DNA of 60,773 bases from an uncultured Muribaculum sp. Lineage in GTDB: Bacteria > Bacteroidota > Bacteroidia > Bacteroidales > Muribaculaceae. Location: assembly GCA_910578785.1 (NCBI GenBank), contig CAJTSJ010000017.1, positions 1 to 60,773 of the forward strand, in the 5' to 3' direction. A program made the position numbers and the translations under genes. Shown piece after piece: positions 1-8,433 of the stretch. The notes beneath the pieces were generated by a model, which had not been told where the DNA came from, searched no databases, and worked only from the letters and a program-made list of their open reading frames with translations. Numbering within the stretch: the stretch's first letter is position 1; every line of letters begins with the position of its first letter.

Positions 1-46
1 CCCCAACCTTGGCAAGGTTGTGCTCTACCAACTGAGCTATTTTCGC
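1..46 (-). tRNA. tRNA-Gly (anticodon GCC), 3' part outside the window
   Basis: Read on the minus strand, the segment gives an acceptor strand GCGAAAA, then TA, a D arm with GCTCAGTTGGTAGAGC, and an anticodon arm CAACC-TTGCCAA-GGTTG. The anticodon GCC lies at 13..11 and decodes glycine. The variable loop, T arm and 3' acceptor strand lie beyond position 1. A consensus promoter sits about 30 nt upstream. Confidence 0.93.
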
Positions 47-77
47 GTTGGGCAATCGTTGTTTCTCAATTGCGATG

Positions 78-108
78 CAAAGGTAGGGATTATTTTTTAA
101 TTAGCAAA
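78..108 (-). promoter_or_regulatory. Bacteroidota primary-sigma promoter for tRNA-Gly
   Basis: On the minus strand TTTG (108..105) is followed after 19 nt by TACCTTTG (85..78), matching the Bacteroides consensus TTTG / TAnnTTTG. The predicted transcript would start near 71, about 25 nt before the mature tRNA. Confidence 0.6.
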
Positions 109-183
109 ACTTCCGGCAAAAAAAATGCACTAAAGTGTGATTTTTTGTTGATTTGCTGTGTGCATAATCCCTTGCGGGGTGTC

Positions 184-1137
184 CTAATCCCATATTTTTT
201 CCTTTATGGCGTAGCGCGGACGGTGCTTGACCTCGTTGAATATTTTGCCTATGTATTCTCCGACGATGCCGATGCTCATCAGGATTATGCTTCCGAGGAA
301 CCATACCGACAGCATGAGCGAAGTCCAGCCGAGGATTGTCTTGTCGGCGAAATATGCGCTGAACACGTAGACAGCCACGGCTATGTCGAGCAGGAGCAGA
401 ATGAGTCCGGTCATGAATATGATGCGTATGGGCTTTGACGAGAACGACGTTATGCCGTCGATGGAGAAGCTGATCATCTTGGCCAGCGGATATTTCGACT
501 CGCCGGCCACGCGTTCGTGGCGTTCGTAGGTGACGATGGCCGAGTCGAGCCCTATCTGCGGTATGATACCGCGCAGAAACAGGTTGCTCTCGCCGTACTC
601 GGCAAGCAGTCCGAGCGCACGGTCGCTCATCAGACGGTAGTCGGCGTGGTCATACACGGTGTCGAGCCCCATGAGCTTCTGGAACGAGTAGAAGCCGTGG
701 GCCGTGGTGCGCTTGAACCACGTGTCGGTGGCACGGCTCGAGCGTACGCCGTAGACGATTTCCTTCCCTTCCCTGAATTTGCGCACCATTTCTATAATGG
801 CGTCTGGGTCGTCCTGCAGGTCGGCGTCAATCGATATGGCTGCGTCGCAGTGCCCGTGGGCCGACATGAGTCCGGCAAGCAGTGCATACTGGTGCCCTCT
901 GTTGTGGGCCAGCGAGATGCCTTTGATGCGCGGGTCCTTCCTGTGGAGGTCGTCGATCACGGTCCATGTGCTGTCACGGCTTCCGTCGTTACTGCACAGC
1001 ACATAGCTGTCAATCGACACCAACCCCTCCCCGGCCATTTTGTCAAGAAGCTCAAGAAGCTTCGCCGCGGTTATCGGAAGTGCGTCCTGCTCGTTGTAGC
1101 AGGGAATCACGATGGCTATTCGGGGAGTGTCGTTCAT
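184..1137 (-). CDS. GT2 family glycosyltransferase, DPM1/GtrB-like, membrane anchored
   Basis: A 317-residue glycosyltransferase that probably transfers a sugar from a nucleotide donor to a polyprenyl phosphate at the inner face of the cytoplasmic membrane. The N-terminus has the GT-A start VIPCYNEQ. It is followed by a DGSRDSTW segment and the metal-binding acidic motif DADLQDD. The C-terminal third holds two hydrophobic segments separated by a short loop, as in GtrB/ArnC-type enzymes. I chose the ATG at 1137 because the protein then begins directly with the conserved first strand. The ATG at 1170 would overlap the end of proS and add an unconserved head. It follows proS at 16 nt and may be co-transcribed with it. 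The acceptor and sugar cannot be told from sequence. Confidence 0.85.
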   Translation of the reverse strand: MNDTPRIAIVIPCYNEQDALPITAAKLLELLDKMAGEGLVSIDSYVLCSNDGSRDSTWTVIDDLHRKDPRIKGISLAHNRGHQYALLAGLMSAHGHCDAAISIDADLQDDPDAIIEMVRKFREGKEIVYGVRSSRATDTWFKRTTAHGFYSFQKLMGLDTVYDHADYRLMSDRALGLLAEYGESNLFLRGIIPQIGLDSAIVTYERHERVAGESKYPLAKMISFSIDGITSFSSKPIRIIFMTGLILLLLDIAVAVYVFSAYFADKTILGWTSLMLSVWFLGSIILMSIGIVGEYIGKIFNEVKHRPRYAIKEKIWD

Positions 1138-1153
1138 GTCGGTATGATGCTGG

Positions 1154-2635
1154 TTAGTAGTTGCGGGCAAATATTACGCGCTGGGCCGAAGGCTTGCCTG
1201 TCACCATGCAGAAGCCCGGAGTCTTGTCGCCGTCGAGCGGTATGCAACGCAGTGTGGCCTTGGTGTCCTCCTTGATTTTCTCTTCTGTCTCGGTGGTTCC
1301 GTCCCAGTGGGCGAGGATGAATCCGCCCTTCTCGATTTCTTCCTTGAACTCTTCGTAAGTGTCCACGGTGCGGGTCATCTCCTCGCGGTGCTTCAGGGCC
1401 TTGCGGTAGATGTTGGTCTGAATCTCTTCGAGAAGGTTCTTGACATACTCTTCGATGCCCTTGAGCGGAGCTTCGTGCTTTTCGAGGGTGTCGCGACGCA
1501 TGACTTCCACAGTGCCGTTTTCGAGGTCGCGTGCCCCGATGGCCAGACGCACCGGAACGCCCTTAAGCTCGTAGTCGGCGAATTTGAATCCCGGACGGCG
1601 GTTTTCGGCGTCGTCATATTTCACGCTGATGCCGAGTTCGCGCAGGCGTGCCACTATCGGAAGCACTTCACGGCTGATTTCGGCAAGCTGTTCGCTGTTC
1701 TTGTATATCGGAACGATGACCACCTGTATCGGTGCCAGGTGCGGAGGCAGTACGAGTCCGTTGTCGTCGGAATGGGTCATGATGAGCGCGCCCATAAGGC
1801 GGGTCGACACTCCCCACGAGTTGGCCCATACGTATTCGGGCTTGTTCTCCTTGTTGACGAATGTCACGTCAAACGCCTTGGCGAAGTTCTGTCCGAGGTT
1901 GTGCGACGTTCCCGACTGGAGGGCCTTTCCGTCCTGCATCATGGCCTCGATGGTATAGGTGTTGAGGGCGCCTGCAAATCGTTCGTTGGCCGACTTCACG
2001 CCCTTGATGACCGGCATGGCCATATAGCGTTCGGCAAAGTCGGCATAAAGGTTAATCATCTGCACCGTGCGGGCTTCTGACTCCTCGGCGGTCTCGTGGG
2101 CGCAGTGGCCTTCCTGCCAGAGGAATTCCGAAGTGCGGAGGAACATGCGGGTGCGCATCTCCCAGCGCATCACGTTGGCCCACTGGTTGCACAGGATGGG
2201 CAGGTCGCGGTAAGAGTGGATCCAGTTCTTGTATGTGCCCCAGATGACGGTCTCCGATGTGGGGCGTATGATAAGCTCCTCTTCAAGGCGCGCTTCCGGA
2301 TCGACCACCACGCCGGTGCCGTTGGGATTGTTCTTGAGGCGGTAGTGGGTCACGACGGCGCACTCTTTGGCGAATCCTTCCACGTGTTCGGCTTCACGGC
2401 AAAGAAACGACTTCGGGATGAGCAGAGGGAAATACGCATTCTGCACGCCTGTCTCCTTAAACATCTTGTCGAGTGTCTGCTGAATCTTTTCCCAGATGGC
2501 ATATCCGTAGGGCTTGATGACCATACAGCCGCGCACTGCGCTCTGTTCAGCCAAATCGGCCTTGACTACCAGTTCGTTATACCATTTTGAATAGTCCTCA
2601 CTGCGTTTGGTGAGGTCCTTTAGTTCCTTTGCCAT
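1154..2635 (-). CDS. proS: prolyl-tRNA synthetase
   Basis: Class II aminoacyl-tRNA synthetase charging tRNA-Pro with proline in the cytoplasm. At 493 residues it is the short, archaeal/eukaryote-like form without the editing insertion. Visible landmarks are the FPLLIPKSFL and RPTSETVIWGTYKNWI region (motif 2 neighbourhood), the active-site stretch GTSHNLGQNFAKAFDV, and a C-terminal anticodon-binding domain after PPHLAPIQVVIVP. The last residue is Tyr (RNY), typical of this subclass, whose C-terminal tail reaches the active site. A consensus promoter lies 45 nt upstream of the ATG. The next gene downstream is the GT2 glycosyltransferase. Confidence 0.97.
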   Translation of the reverse strand: MAKELKDLTKRSEDYSKWYNELVVKADLAEQSAVRGCMVIKPYGYAIWEKIQQTLDKMFKETGVQNAYFPLLIPKSFLCREAEHVEGFAKECAVVTHYRLKNNPNGTGVVVDPEARLEEELIIRPTSETVIWGTYKNWIHSYRDLPILCNQWANVMRWEMRTRMFLRTSEFLWQEGHCAHETAEESEARTVQMINLYADFAERYMAMPVIKGVKSANERFAGALNTYTIEAMMQDGKALQSGTSHNLGQNFAKAFDVTFVNKENKPEYVWANSWGVSTRLMGALIMTHSDDNGLVLPPHLAPIQVVIVPIYKNSEQLAEISREVLPIVARLRELGISVKYDDAENRRPGFKFADYELKGVPVRLAIGARDLENGTVEVMRRDTLEKHEAPLKGIEEYVKNLLEEIQTNIYRKALKHREEMTRTVDTYEEFKEEIEKGGFILAHWDGTTETEEKIKEDTKATLRCIPLDGDKTPGFCMVTGKPSAQRVIFARNY

Positions 2636-2680
2636 AGCAAGTTAATTTATTGTTATATGTTACTTTGTTCTTATTTTGCG

Positions 2681-2712
2681 CAAATTTACGGAAAAACGCT
2701 CAATTAGCCAAA
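2681..2712 (-). promoter_or_regulatory. promoter of proS
   Basis: On the minus strand TTTG (2712..2709), a 20-nt spacer, and TAAATTTG (2688..2681) match the Bacteroides sigma consensus. The expected start site near 2674 leaves a leader of about 40 nt before the proS ATG. Confidence 0.7.
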
Positions 2713-2995
2713 GTTTTTCACCGTTGTCCGGCTCGCTAATTATGTACATAGGTGGTCGTGTCCGGTTGAAAATCTTGTTCGGATTATGGTCGAACCAAAA
2801 AAAAGTGGTAACTTGCGGTAATATTGGCAATATTAACTTAAAAAGATTAAAAATGTTGCTTAATGCATTTAATTTTAACGGGATTGCCAACAAGATGTGT
2901 GACAAACGTGTTACATATCTGAAATTATACGAGATCGCATGTGTGCTTAAGAGGATTGCATGAGATCGCAACGAGGGAACTTAAAACAGAATAAA
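2713..2995. other. AT-rich intergenic region between divergent proS and the deoxysugar cassette
   Basis: No convincing gene. Open frames on both strands mirror each other and contain no recognisable domain. An 8-bp palindrome TAATATTG-g-CAATATTA lies at 2819-2835, about 160 bp before the first cupin gene, and could be a protein-binding site. I see no clear TAnnTTTG promoter for the cassette. Confidence 0.5.
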
Positions 2996-3421
2996 ATGTC
3001 AAATTCATCAGACATAAAAGTGGTTGACCTGCCTCGGATTGAGGATCCGCGGGGCAACTTGTCGTTCCTGCAATATCCCGACCATGTCCCGTTTCCCATC
3101 GAGCGTGTCTACTGGGTGTATGACGTGCCCGGAGGTGCCGAGCGTCAGGGTCATGCCTTCCGCACGCAACGGGAGATGATAATAGCCTTGTCGGGGGCGT
3201 TTGACGTGGTGCTCGACAGGGGCGACGGCACAGAAGTGCGCCATCACCTGTCGCGGTCCTATTGCGGAGTACTGGTGCCGCCGATGACGTGGCGCATGCT
3301 TGACAACTTTTCGACCAACGCCGTAGCGCTCGTGCTGTCGTCGACTCTATATGACGCTTCAGACTATATTATTGAAGATTATGAGGATTTTATAAAGCTT
3401 GTTAATATCGGAAACCATTAA
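2996..3421 (+). CDS. FdtA/WxcM-like sugar ketoisomerase homologue (catalytic-site variant)
   Basis: A 141-residue single-domain cupin of the FdtA family, whose characterised members isomerise dTDP-4-keto-6-deoxyglucose to the 3-keto sugar. The family pattern is clear: an RGNLSFLQ N-terminal strand, FPIERVYWVYDVPGG, and a C-terminal block ending SDYIIEDYEDFI. The signature normally reading G-H-A-H is GHAF here (His53, Phe55), so one of the two active-site histidines is missing, while the third copy in this cassette keeps both. The ATG at 2996 is chosen because the upstream extension is not family-like. It lies 14 nt before the aminotransferase, clearly in one operon. It may be an inactive partner subunit or have another substrate (inference). 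Confidence 0.8.
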   Translation: MSNSSDIKVVDLPRIEDPRGNLSFLQYPDHVPFPIERVYWVYDVPGGAERQGHAFRTQREMIIALSGAFDVVLDRGDGTEVRHHLSRSYCGVLVPPMTWRMLDNFSTNAVALVLSSTLYDASDYIIEDYEDFIKLVNIGNH

Positions 3422-3435
3422 AAATTCGAATCGTT

Positions 3436-4551
3436 ATGTGTACAATAAGATACCCGTTCCTGGATTTAGGCAAAGTCAACGGACGCTATGCCGACGAGAT
3501 TAAGGGCGTATGCGCCAAGGTTATTGACGGCGGCCGCTACATCGGTGGCAAGGAAGTCGAAAAGTTCGAGGAGAAGCTTGCCAGGTATGTCGGTTCGAAG
3601 CATGCTGTAGGCGTGGGCTGCGGGCTTGACGCTCTGAGGCTGATATTGCTGGGGTATATAGCGCTCGGACAGCTCAAGGAGGGCGACGAGGTGATAGTGC
3701 CCTCAAACACATATATCGCCACGGTTCTGGCCGTCAGCACAAGCCGTCTGAAGCCGGTGCTCGTCGAGCCGTCGAAGACCACGTTCAACATAAATCCGTA
3801 TCTTATCGAACAGGCGATTACACCGCGCACGAAAGCCATAATCACCGTGCACCTCTACGGCCGTCCGTCGTATGACGACGACCTGGCCGACGTGGCCTCG
3901 AGATACGGACTGAAGATAATCGAGGACAACGCCCAGGCCATCGGAGCAAGCGTCAACGGAGTCAAGACCGGGCATCTCGGATGCGCCGCCGCGTTCAGCT
4001 TCTATCCGACGAAGAATCTCGGCGCGCTGGGCGACGGAGGCGCGGTCACGACCGACGACGACGAACTGGCGGCGATAATCCGCCGGTTGCGCGACTATGG
4101 CCGTACCGAAAATCCGTATGAAAACGACATCCAGGGATTCAATAGCCGTCTGGACACCATGCAGGCGGCGGTGCTGGACCTGAAGATGCTATATATCGAC
4201 GAGGAGAATGCCTCGCGAAGATGTCTGGCCTCCGTCTACGACAAGGAGATAGATAACCATCTGGTGACCACCCCCGACCCCGGGCCCGACTACCACGTCT
4301 ACCATCAGTATGTGGTCAGGGTAAAGGACCGCGACAGGTTCCGTCAGTTCCTGCTTGACCGAGGGATAGAGACAGCGGTGCATTATCCCGTACCTCCACA
4401 CCGCCAGAAGTGCTATCCGGAGTTGCACGGCATCAACCTGACCATAGCCGACCGCCTGGCCGAGGAGGTCGTGAGCCTGCCGATAAGCCCCGCCTACATT
4501 TCAGTTGACGATGCACGCGCCATAGCTTATGTAATCAATTCATTCAGATAG
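3436..4551 (+). CDS. DegT/DnrJ/EryC1/StrS-family sugar aminotransferase
   Basis: PLP-dependent aminotransferase of 371 residues that makes amino-deoxy sugars on nucleotide carriers. The PLP lysine is Lys193 in FSFYPTKNLGALGDGG, and IIEDNAQAIG supplies the cofactor-stacking Asp. The C-terminal segment HYPVPPHRQKCYPEL is typical of the family. With FdtA-like ketoisomerases on both sides, the likely product is a 3-amino-3,6-dideoxyhexose such as dTDP-Fuc3N or dTDP-Qui3N, as for FdtB/QdtB. The specific sugar is inference. No rmlA/rmlB or acyltransferase is present nearby, so the precursor must come from elsewhere in the genome. Confidence 0.9.
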   Translation: MCTIRYPFLDLGKVNGRYADEIKGVCAKVIDGGRYIGGKEVEKFEEKLARYVGSKHAVGVGCGLDALRLILLGYIALGQLKEGDEVIVPSNTYIATVLAVSTSRLKPVLVEPSKTTFNINPYLIEQAITPRTKAIITVHLYGRPSYDDDLADVASRYGLKIIEDNAQAIGASVNGVKTGHLGCAAAFSFYPTKNLGALGDGGAVTTDDDELAAIIRRLRDYGRTENPYENDIQGFNSRLDTMQAAVLDLKMLYIDEENASRRCLASVYDKEIDNHLVTTPDPGPDYHVYHQYVVRVKDRDRFRQFLLDRGIETAVHYPVPPHRQKCYPELHGINLTIADRLAEEVVSLPISPAYISVDDARAIAYVINSFR

Positions 4552-4561
4552 ACTGCTTTTT

Positions 4562-4987
4562 ATGGTACTTAACAAAGTTGACGATTGCAGGGTGGTGGAC
4601 ATAGAGACCCACTCCAACGGGCGTGACGGCAACCTGTCGGTGATGCAGAACGACGGCGGGGCCCCGTTTCCTGTCAGGCGTGTCTACTATCTGTATGACG
4701 TGCCCGGCGGGGAGAGCCGTGGAGGTCATGCCCACCGCGAACTCCACGAGATGCTCGTGGCGGTCAGCGGAAGTTTTACGGTGACCGTCGGCGACGGCGA
4801 AAAGTCCAGGACGGTGATGCTCAACCGCCCTAACCGCGGACTGCACATCGTGCCGGGCATCTGGCGCACTCTCGACGACTTCTCGTCGGGGGCCGTGTGT
4901 CTGGTGATGTCGTCGATGCCGTATGATGAGTCGGACTACATCAGGGAGTATGATGACTATCTGGAGTATGTCGGCATAAAAGACTGA
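4562..4987 (+). CDS. FdtA-like dTDP-hexose 3,4-ketoisomerase
   Basis: A 141-residue cupin, paralogous to the gene at 2996. It keeps the complete family signature RGGHAHRE (His56 and His58) followed by LVAVSGSFTV, RGLHIVPGIWRTL and the C-terminal YDESDYIREYDDYL. It is therefore the more credible active isomerase, converting dTDP-4-keto-6-deoxyhexose to the 3-keto form that the preceding aminotransferase would use. The start at 4562 is 10 nt after the aminotransferase stop, so the three genes form a compact operon. No terminator with a T-run is evident after it. Confidence 0.88.
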   Translation: MVLNKVDDCRVVDIETHSNGRDGNLSVMQNDGGAPFPVRRVYYLYDVPGGESRGGHAHRELHEMLVAVSGSFTVTVGDGEKSRTVMLNRPNRGLHIVPGIWRTLDDFSSGAVCLVMSSMPYDESDYIREYDDYLEYVGIKD

Positions 4988-5046
4988 CTAAATCAGGCCT
5001 CCTGACAAACTTTTTTATTATATTAGCCGTTGAAATTAATAAGTAG

Positions 5047-5124
5047 CTTTTCCTTCGCGAGGGAAAAGTTGCCTAAACGATAGTCCTAACACTTTAAATC
5101 ACGTCACTTACGCCATGAAGTGAC
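5047..5124 (+). promoter_or_regulatory. two inverted repeats in the glpK leader
   Basis: The first stem is CTTTTCC (5047-5053) with GGAAAAG (5062-5068) around TCGCGA. The second is GTCACTT (5103-5109) with AAGTGAC (5118-5124), a perfect 7-bp arm pair ending 16 nt before the glpK ATG. They could be operators or a 5' hairpin controlling glycerol uptake. No regulator gene is adjacent. Confidence 0.4.
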
Positions 5125-5140
5125 ACACATTTTTACTATT

Positions 5141-6637
<1,497 letters not shown>

Positions 6638-6652
6638 AAAAAATTGAGCGCT

Positions 6653-7408
6653 ATGGAACAGGAAGTACCGGTATTTGTACAATGTGTGTTTGAGTTCCTC
6701 GGAACGTTGGTGCTGATTCTTCTCGGATGCGGAGTGGTGGCATGTGTCAGCCTGCGCAAATCCAAGGGCGAAGGAGGCGGATGGATTGTCGTCACTCTGG
6801 CGTGGGGCCTTGCCGTGTTCTGCGGAGTCCTCATTGCCGGCCCATGGTCGGGGGCGCACCTGAATCCGGCCGTGACGCTGGGTCTCGCCGCCGCGGGCAA
6901 GTTTCCCTGGACCGACGTAGGCCCCTTCATCGTAGCCCAGATTCTTGGCGGAATATTGGGCGCGGTGCTCGTATATGTATTCTATAAGGACCATTTCGAC
7001 GCCACCGAAGGCGCCGAGGCCAAGCTGGGAGTGTTCTCCACCATACCGGCCATACCCAACAAGACCCGCAATCTCATCTGTGAGATTATCGGAACATTTA
7101 TCCTCGTGCTGGTGATTCTGTTCATCGGCGACGAAGGAAATGCCTCGCAGGTCGGCCTCGGCAGTGTCGGCGCCCTCCCCGTGGCCCTGCTTGTGGTGGT
7201 GATAGGCATGAGCCTCGGCGGTACGACCGGTTACGCCATCAATCCGGCCCGCGATCTGGGTCCGCGTATCGCACATGCCATTCTGCCTATCAAAGGCAAG
7301 GGGAGCAGTCAGTGGCATTACAGCTGGATTCCCGTCGTCGGCCCTCTGCTGGGAGGAGTCGTGGCGGCCTTGGTCTACTGGATTGTAAAGACAATGATGC
7401 AGGCATAG
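6653..7408 (+). CDS. glpF: glycerol facilitator (MIP-family aquaglyceroporin)
   Basis: Inner-membrane channel of 251 residues with six hydrophobic segments and two half-helix NPA motifs, HLNPAVTLG (Asn71) and GYAINPARDLG (Asn197). The Asp directly after the second NPAR (Asp201) is the hallmark of glycerol-conducting rather than water-only channels. Start at the ATG 6653, chosen because the preceding in-frame TTG adds nothing conserved. It follows glpK by 15 nt and ends just before a strong terminator, so glpK-glpF is a complete two-gene glycerol-uptake operon. No glpD/glpO or regulator is adjacent. Confidence 0.95.
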   Translation: MEQEVPVFVQCVFEFLGTLVLILLGCGVVACVSLRKSKGEGGGWIVVTLAWGLAVFCGVLIAGPWSGAHLNPAVTLGLAAAGKFPWTDVGPFIVAQILGGILGAVLVYVFYKDHFDATEGAEAKLGVFSTIPAIPNKTRNLICEIIGTFILVLVILFIGDEGNASQVGLGSVGALPVALLVVVIGMSLGGTTGYAINPARDLGPRIAHAILPIKGKGSSQWHYSWIPVVGPLLGGVVAALVYWIVKTMMQA

Positions 7409-7416
7409 GAGGTCTG

Positions 7417-7461
7417 ATTTTTTTTGCAGGCCGCATCCCGATGTGGATGCGGCCTGCAAAA
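7417..7461 (+). terminator. Rho-independent terminator after glpF
   Basis: Perfect 13-bp stem GCAGGCCGCATCC (7426-7438) / GGATGCGGCCTGC (7445-7457) with a 6-nt loop. A T-run precedes it and AAAA follows, so it could work in both directions. It separates glpKF from tRNA-Pro. Confidence 0.85.
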
Positions 7462-7476
7462 TTGTTTGGCATTTTC

Positions 7477-7507
7477 TTGCTAAATATAAAACTAATTCCT
7501 AACTTTG
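7477..7507 (+). promoter_or_regulatory. promoter of tRNA-Pro
   Basis: TTG (7477-7479), a 20-nt spacer and TAACTTTG (7500-7507) match the Bacteroides consensus. Transcription would start near 7514, about 10 nt before the tRNA. Confidence 0.65.
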
Positions 7508-7523
7508 CCCTGCTTTTAGCAAT

Positions 7524-7598
7524 CGGGGCGTAGCGCAGTCCGGTTAGCGCACCTGCTTTGGGAGCAGGGGGTCGCGAGTTCGAATCCCGCCACCCCGA
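7524..7598 (+). tRNA. tRNA-Pro (anticodon TGG)
   Basis: Cloverleaf with acceptor CGGGGCG, D arm GCGCAGTCCGGTTAGCGC, anticodon arm CCTGC-TTTGGGA-GCAGG (anticodon TGG) and T loop TTCGAAT. Two C/A mismatches are visible: acceptor C6 with A67, and T stem A52 with C62. The discriminator base is A and CCA is not encoded. Own promoter upstream and own terminator downstream. Confidence 0.93.
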
Positions 7599-7605
7599 CT
7601 TAGAT

Positions 7606-7655
7606 TAAGCCGTTGATAATCAGCTTGCAATGTTGACCAATCGACGGCTTTTTCT
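7606..7655 (+). terminator. terminator after tRNA-Pro
   Basis: AAGCCGTTGA pairs with TCGACGGCTT (one G-T pair) around a loop of about 20 nt, followed by TTTTCTTTT. It is placed directly behind tRNA-Pro. No integrase gene or attachment duplication is seen next to it. Confidence 0.7.
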
Positions 7656-7683
7656 TTTGCTTACCGCTGGTTTTAACTGGCGG

Positions 7684-8208
7684 TTAGGTGTCAAGTTGGT
7701 AGAGGACATGGGTGAGCAGGGGGGAGTCGTTTGATAGCTTGGGGTGGTCAAATTCTCCGGCTTTTACCATGCCGATTTTCTGCATTACACGTTCTGACGG
7801 GGCATTGATTTTTGCCGTAAACGAATACAGGCGCTTGATGCCGTATCTCTTCGCCAATCGGATGACTGATTTGGCTGCTTCGGTTGCATAACCTTGATTG
7901 TGGTGTTCGGCCATAAGGCGCCAGCCTATTTCAACGCCGGGGGTGAAATGCGCTTCAAAGCCTATTTCATGTAGCCCTACATATCCGATGAATTCACCGG
8001 TTGATTTTATTTCCACTGCATAGAGGCCCCAGCCATTTTGATTAAATTCATTCTGTATTCGGTTGTAAAATGCCTCAGTGTCAGAATCATTTAGGGTAGC
8101 AGGGAAGTATCGCATAACGCGTTTGTCCTTGTTCATTGCGACGAACAATGGCAGGTCGTCCTGCTTCCAGGAGCGAAGGATTAATCGCTCAGTTTCGATG
8201 TATGTCAT
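7684..8208 (-). CDS. GNAT-family N-acetyltransferase, RimJ/RimL-like
   Basis: A 174-residue single-domain acetyltransferase using acetyl-CoA in the cytoplasm. The N-terminus ETERLILRSWKQDDLPLF is characteristic of the RimJ/RimL-type subgroup (Acetyltransf_3). GFIGY-like strand FIGYVGLHEIG, the EIGWRLMAEHHNQGYATEA acetyl-CoA-binding loop (Q/R-x-x-G-x-G/A variant NQGYAT) and the C-terminal NAPSERVMQKIGM are present. The substrate (protein N-terminus or small molecule) cannot be predicted. A single-gene unit with its own promoter and a large palindrome at the start of the transcript. Confidence 0.9.
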   Translation of the reverse strand: MTYIETERLILRSWKQDDLPLFVAMNKDKRVMRYFPATLNDSDTEAFYNRIQNEFNQNGWGLYAVEIKSTGEFIGYVGLHEIGFEAHFTPGVEIGWRLMAEHHNQGYATEAAKSVIRLAKRYGIKRLYSFTAKINAPSERVMQKIGMVKAGEFDHPKLSNDSPLLTHVLYQLDT

Positions 8209-8237
8209 AATATTTGCAGATTAAAAAATAGCTTTTT

Positions 8238-8268
8238 GAACGAAATCGTCAGCCTGACGATTTCGTTC
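8238..8268 (-). promoter_or_regulatory. 15-bp palindrome at the 5' end of the acetyltransferase transcript
   Basis: GAACGAAATCGTCAG (8238-8252) and its exact reverse complement (8254-8268) are separated by a single base. A TATATTTG promoter element lies just upstream on the minus strand (8284..8277; no clear -33 box), which puts the start near 8270. The palindrome would then cover +2 to +32, suiting a repressor operator or a 5' mRNA hairpin. Confidence 0.6.
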
Positions 8269-8433
8269 TCATACTGCAAATATACTCATTTTGGCTGATA
8301 TTCCGTCTGAAAGTGCGAAGTTATGTTGAATAACATGTAATGGCGTAGTGTGGATGTGAAATAAAATATGCATATTTGCAAATTAGATTTATTTTTTGTG
8401 ATTTGATAGTTTTTATTATTTAGCGATTTGCTT

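Noticed and set aside
2660..2971. Overlapping small frames of about 100 residues on both strands between proS and the cupin gene
   Set aside because: They mirror each other, overlap the proS promoter, and show no domain or start signal.
7524..7655. Integration site at the 3' end of tRNA-Pro
   Set aside because: No integrase and no duplicated tRNA 3' end was found; the sequence after the tRNA is an ordinary terminator hairpin.
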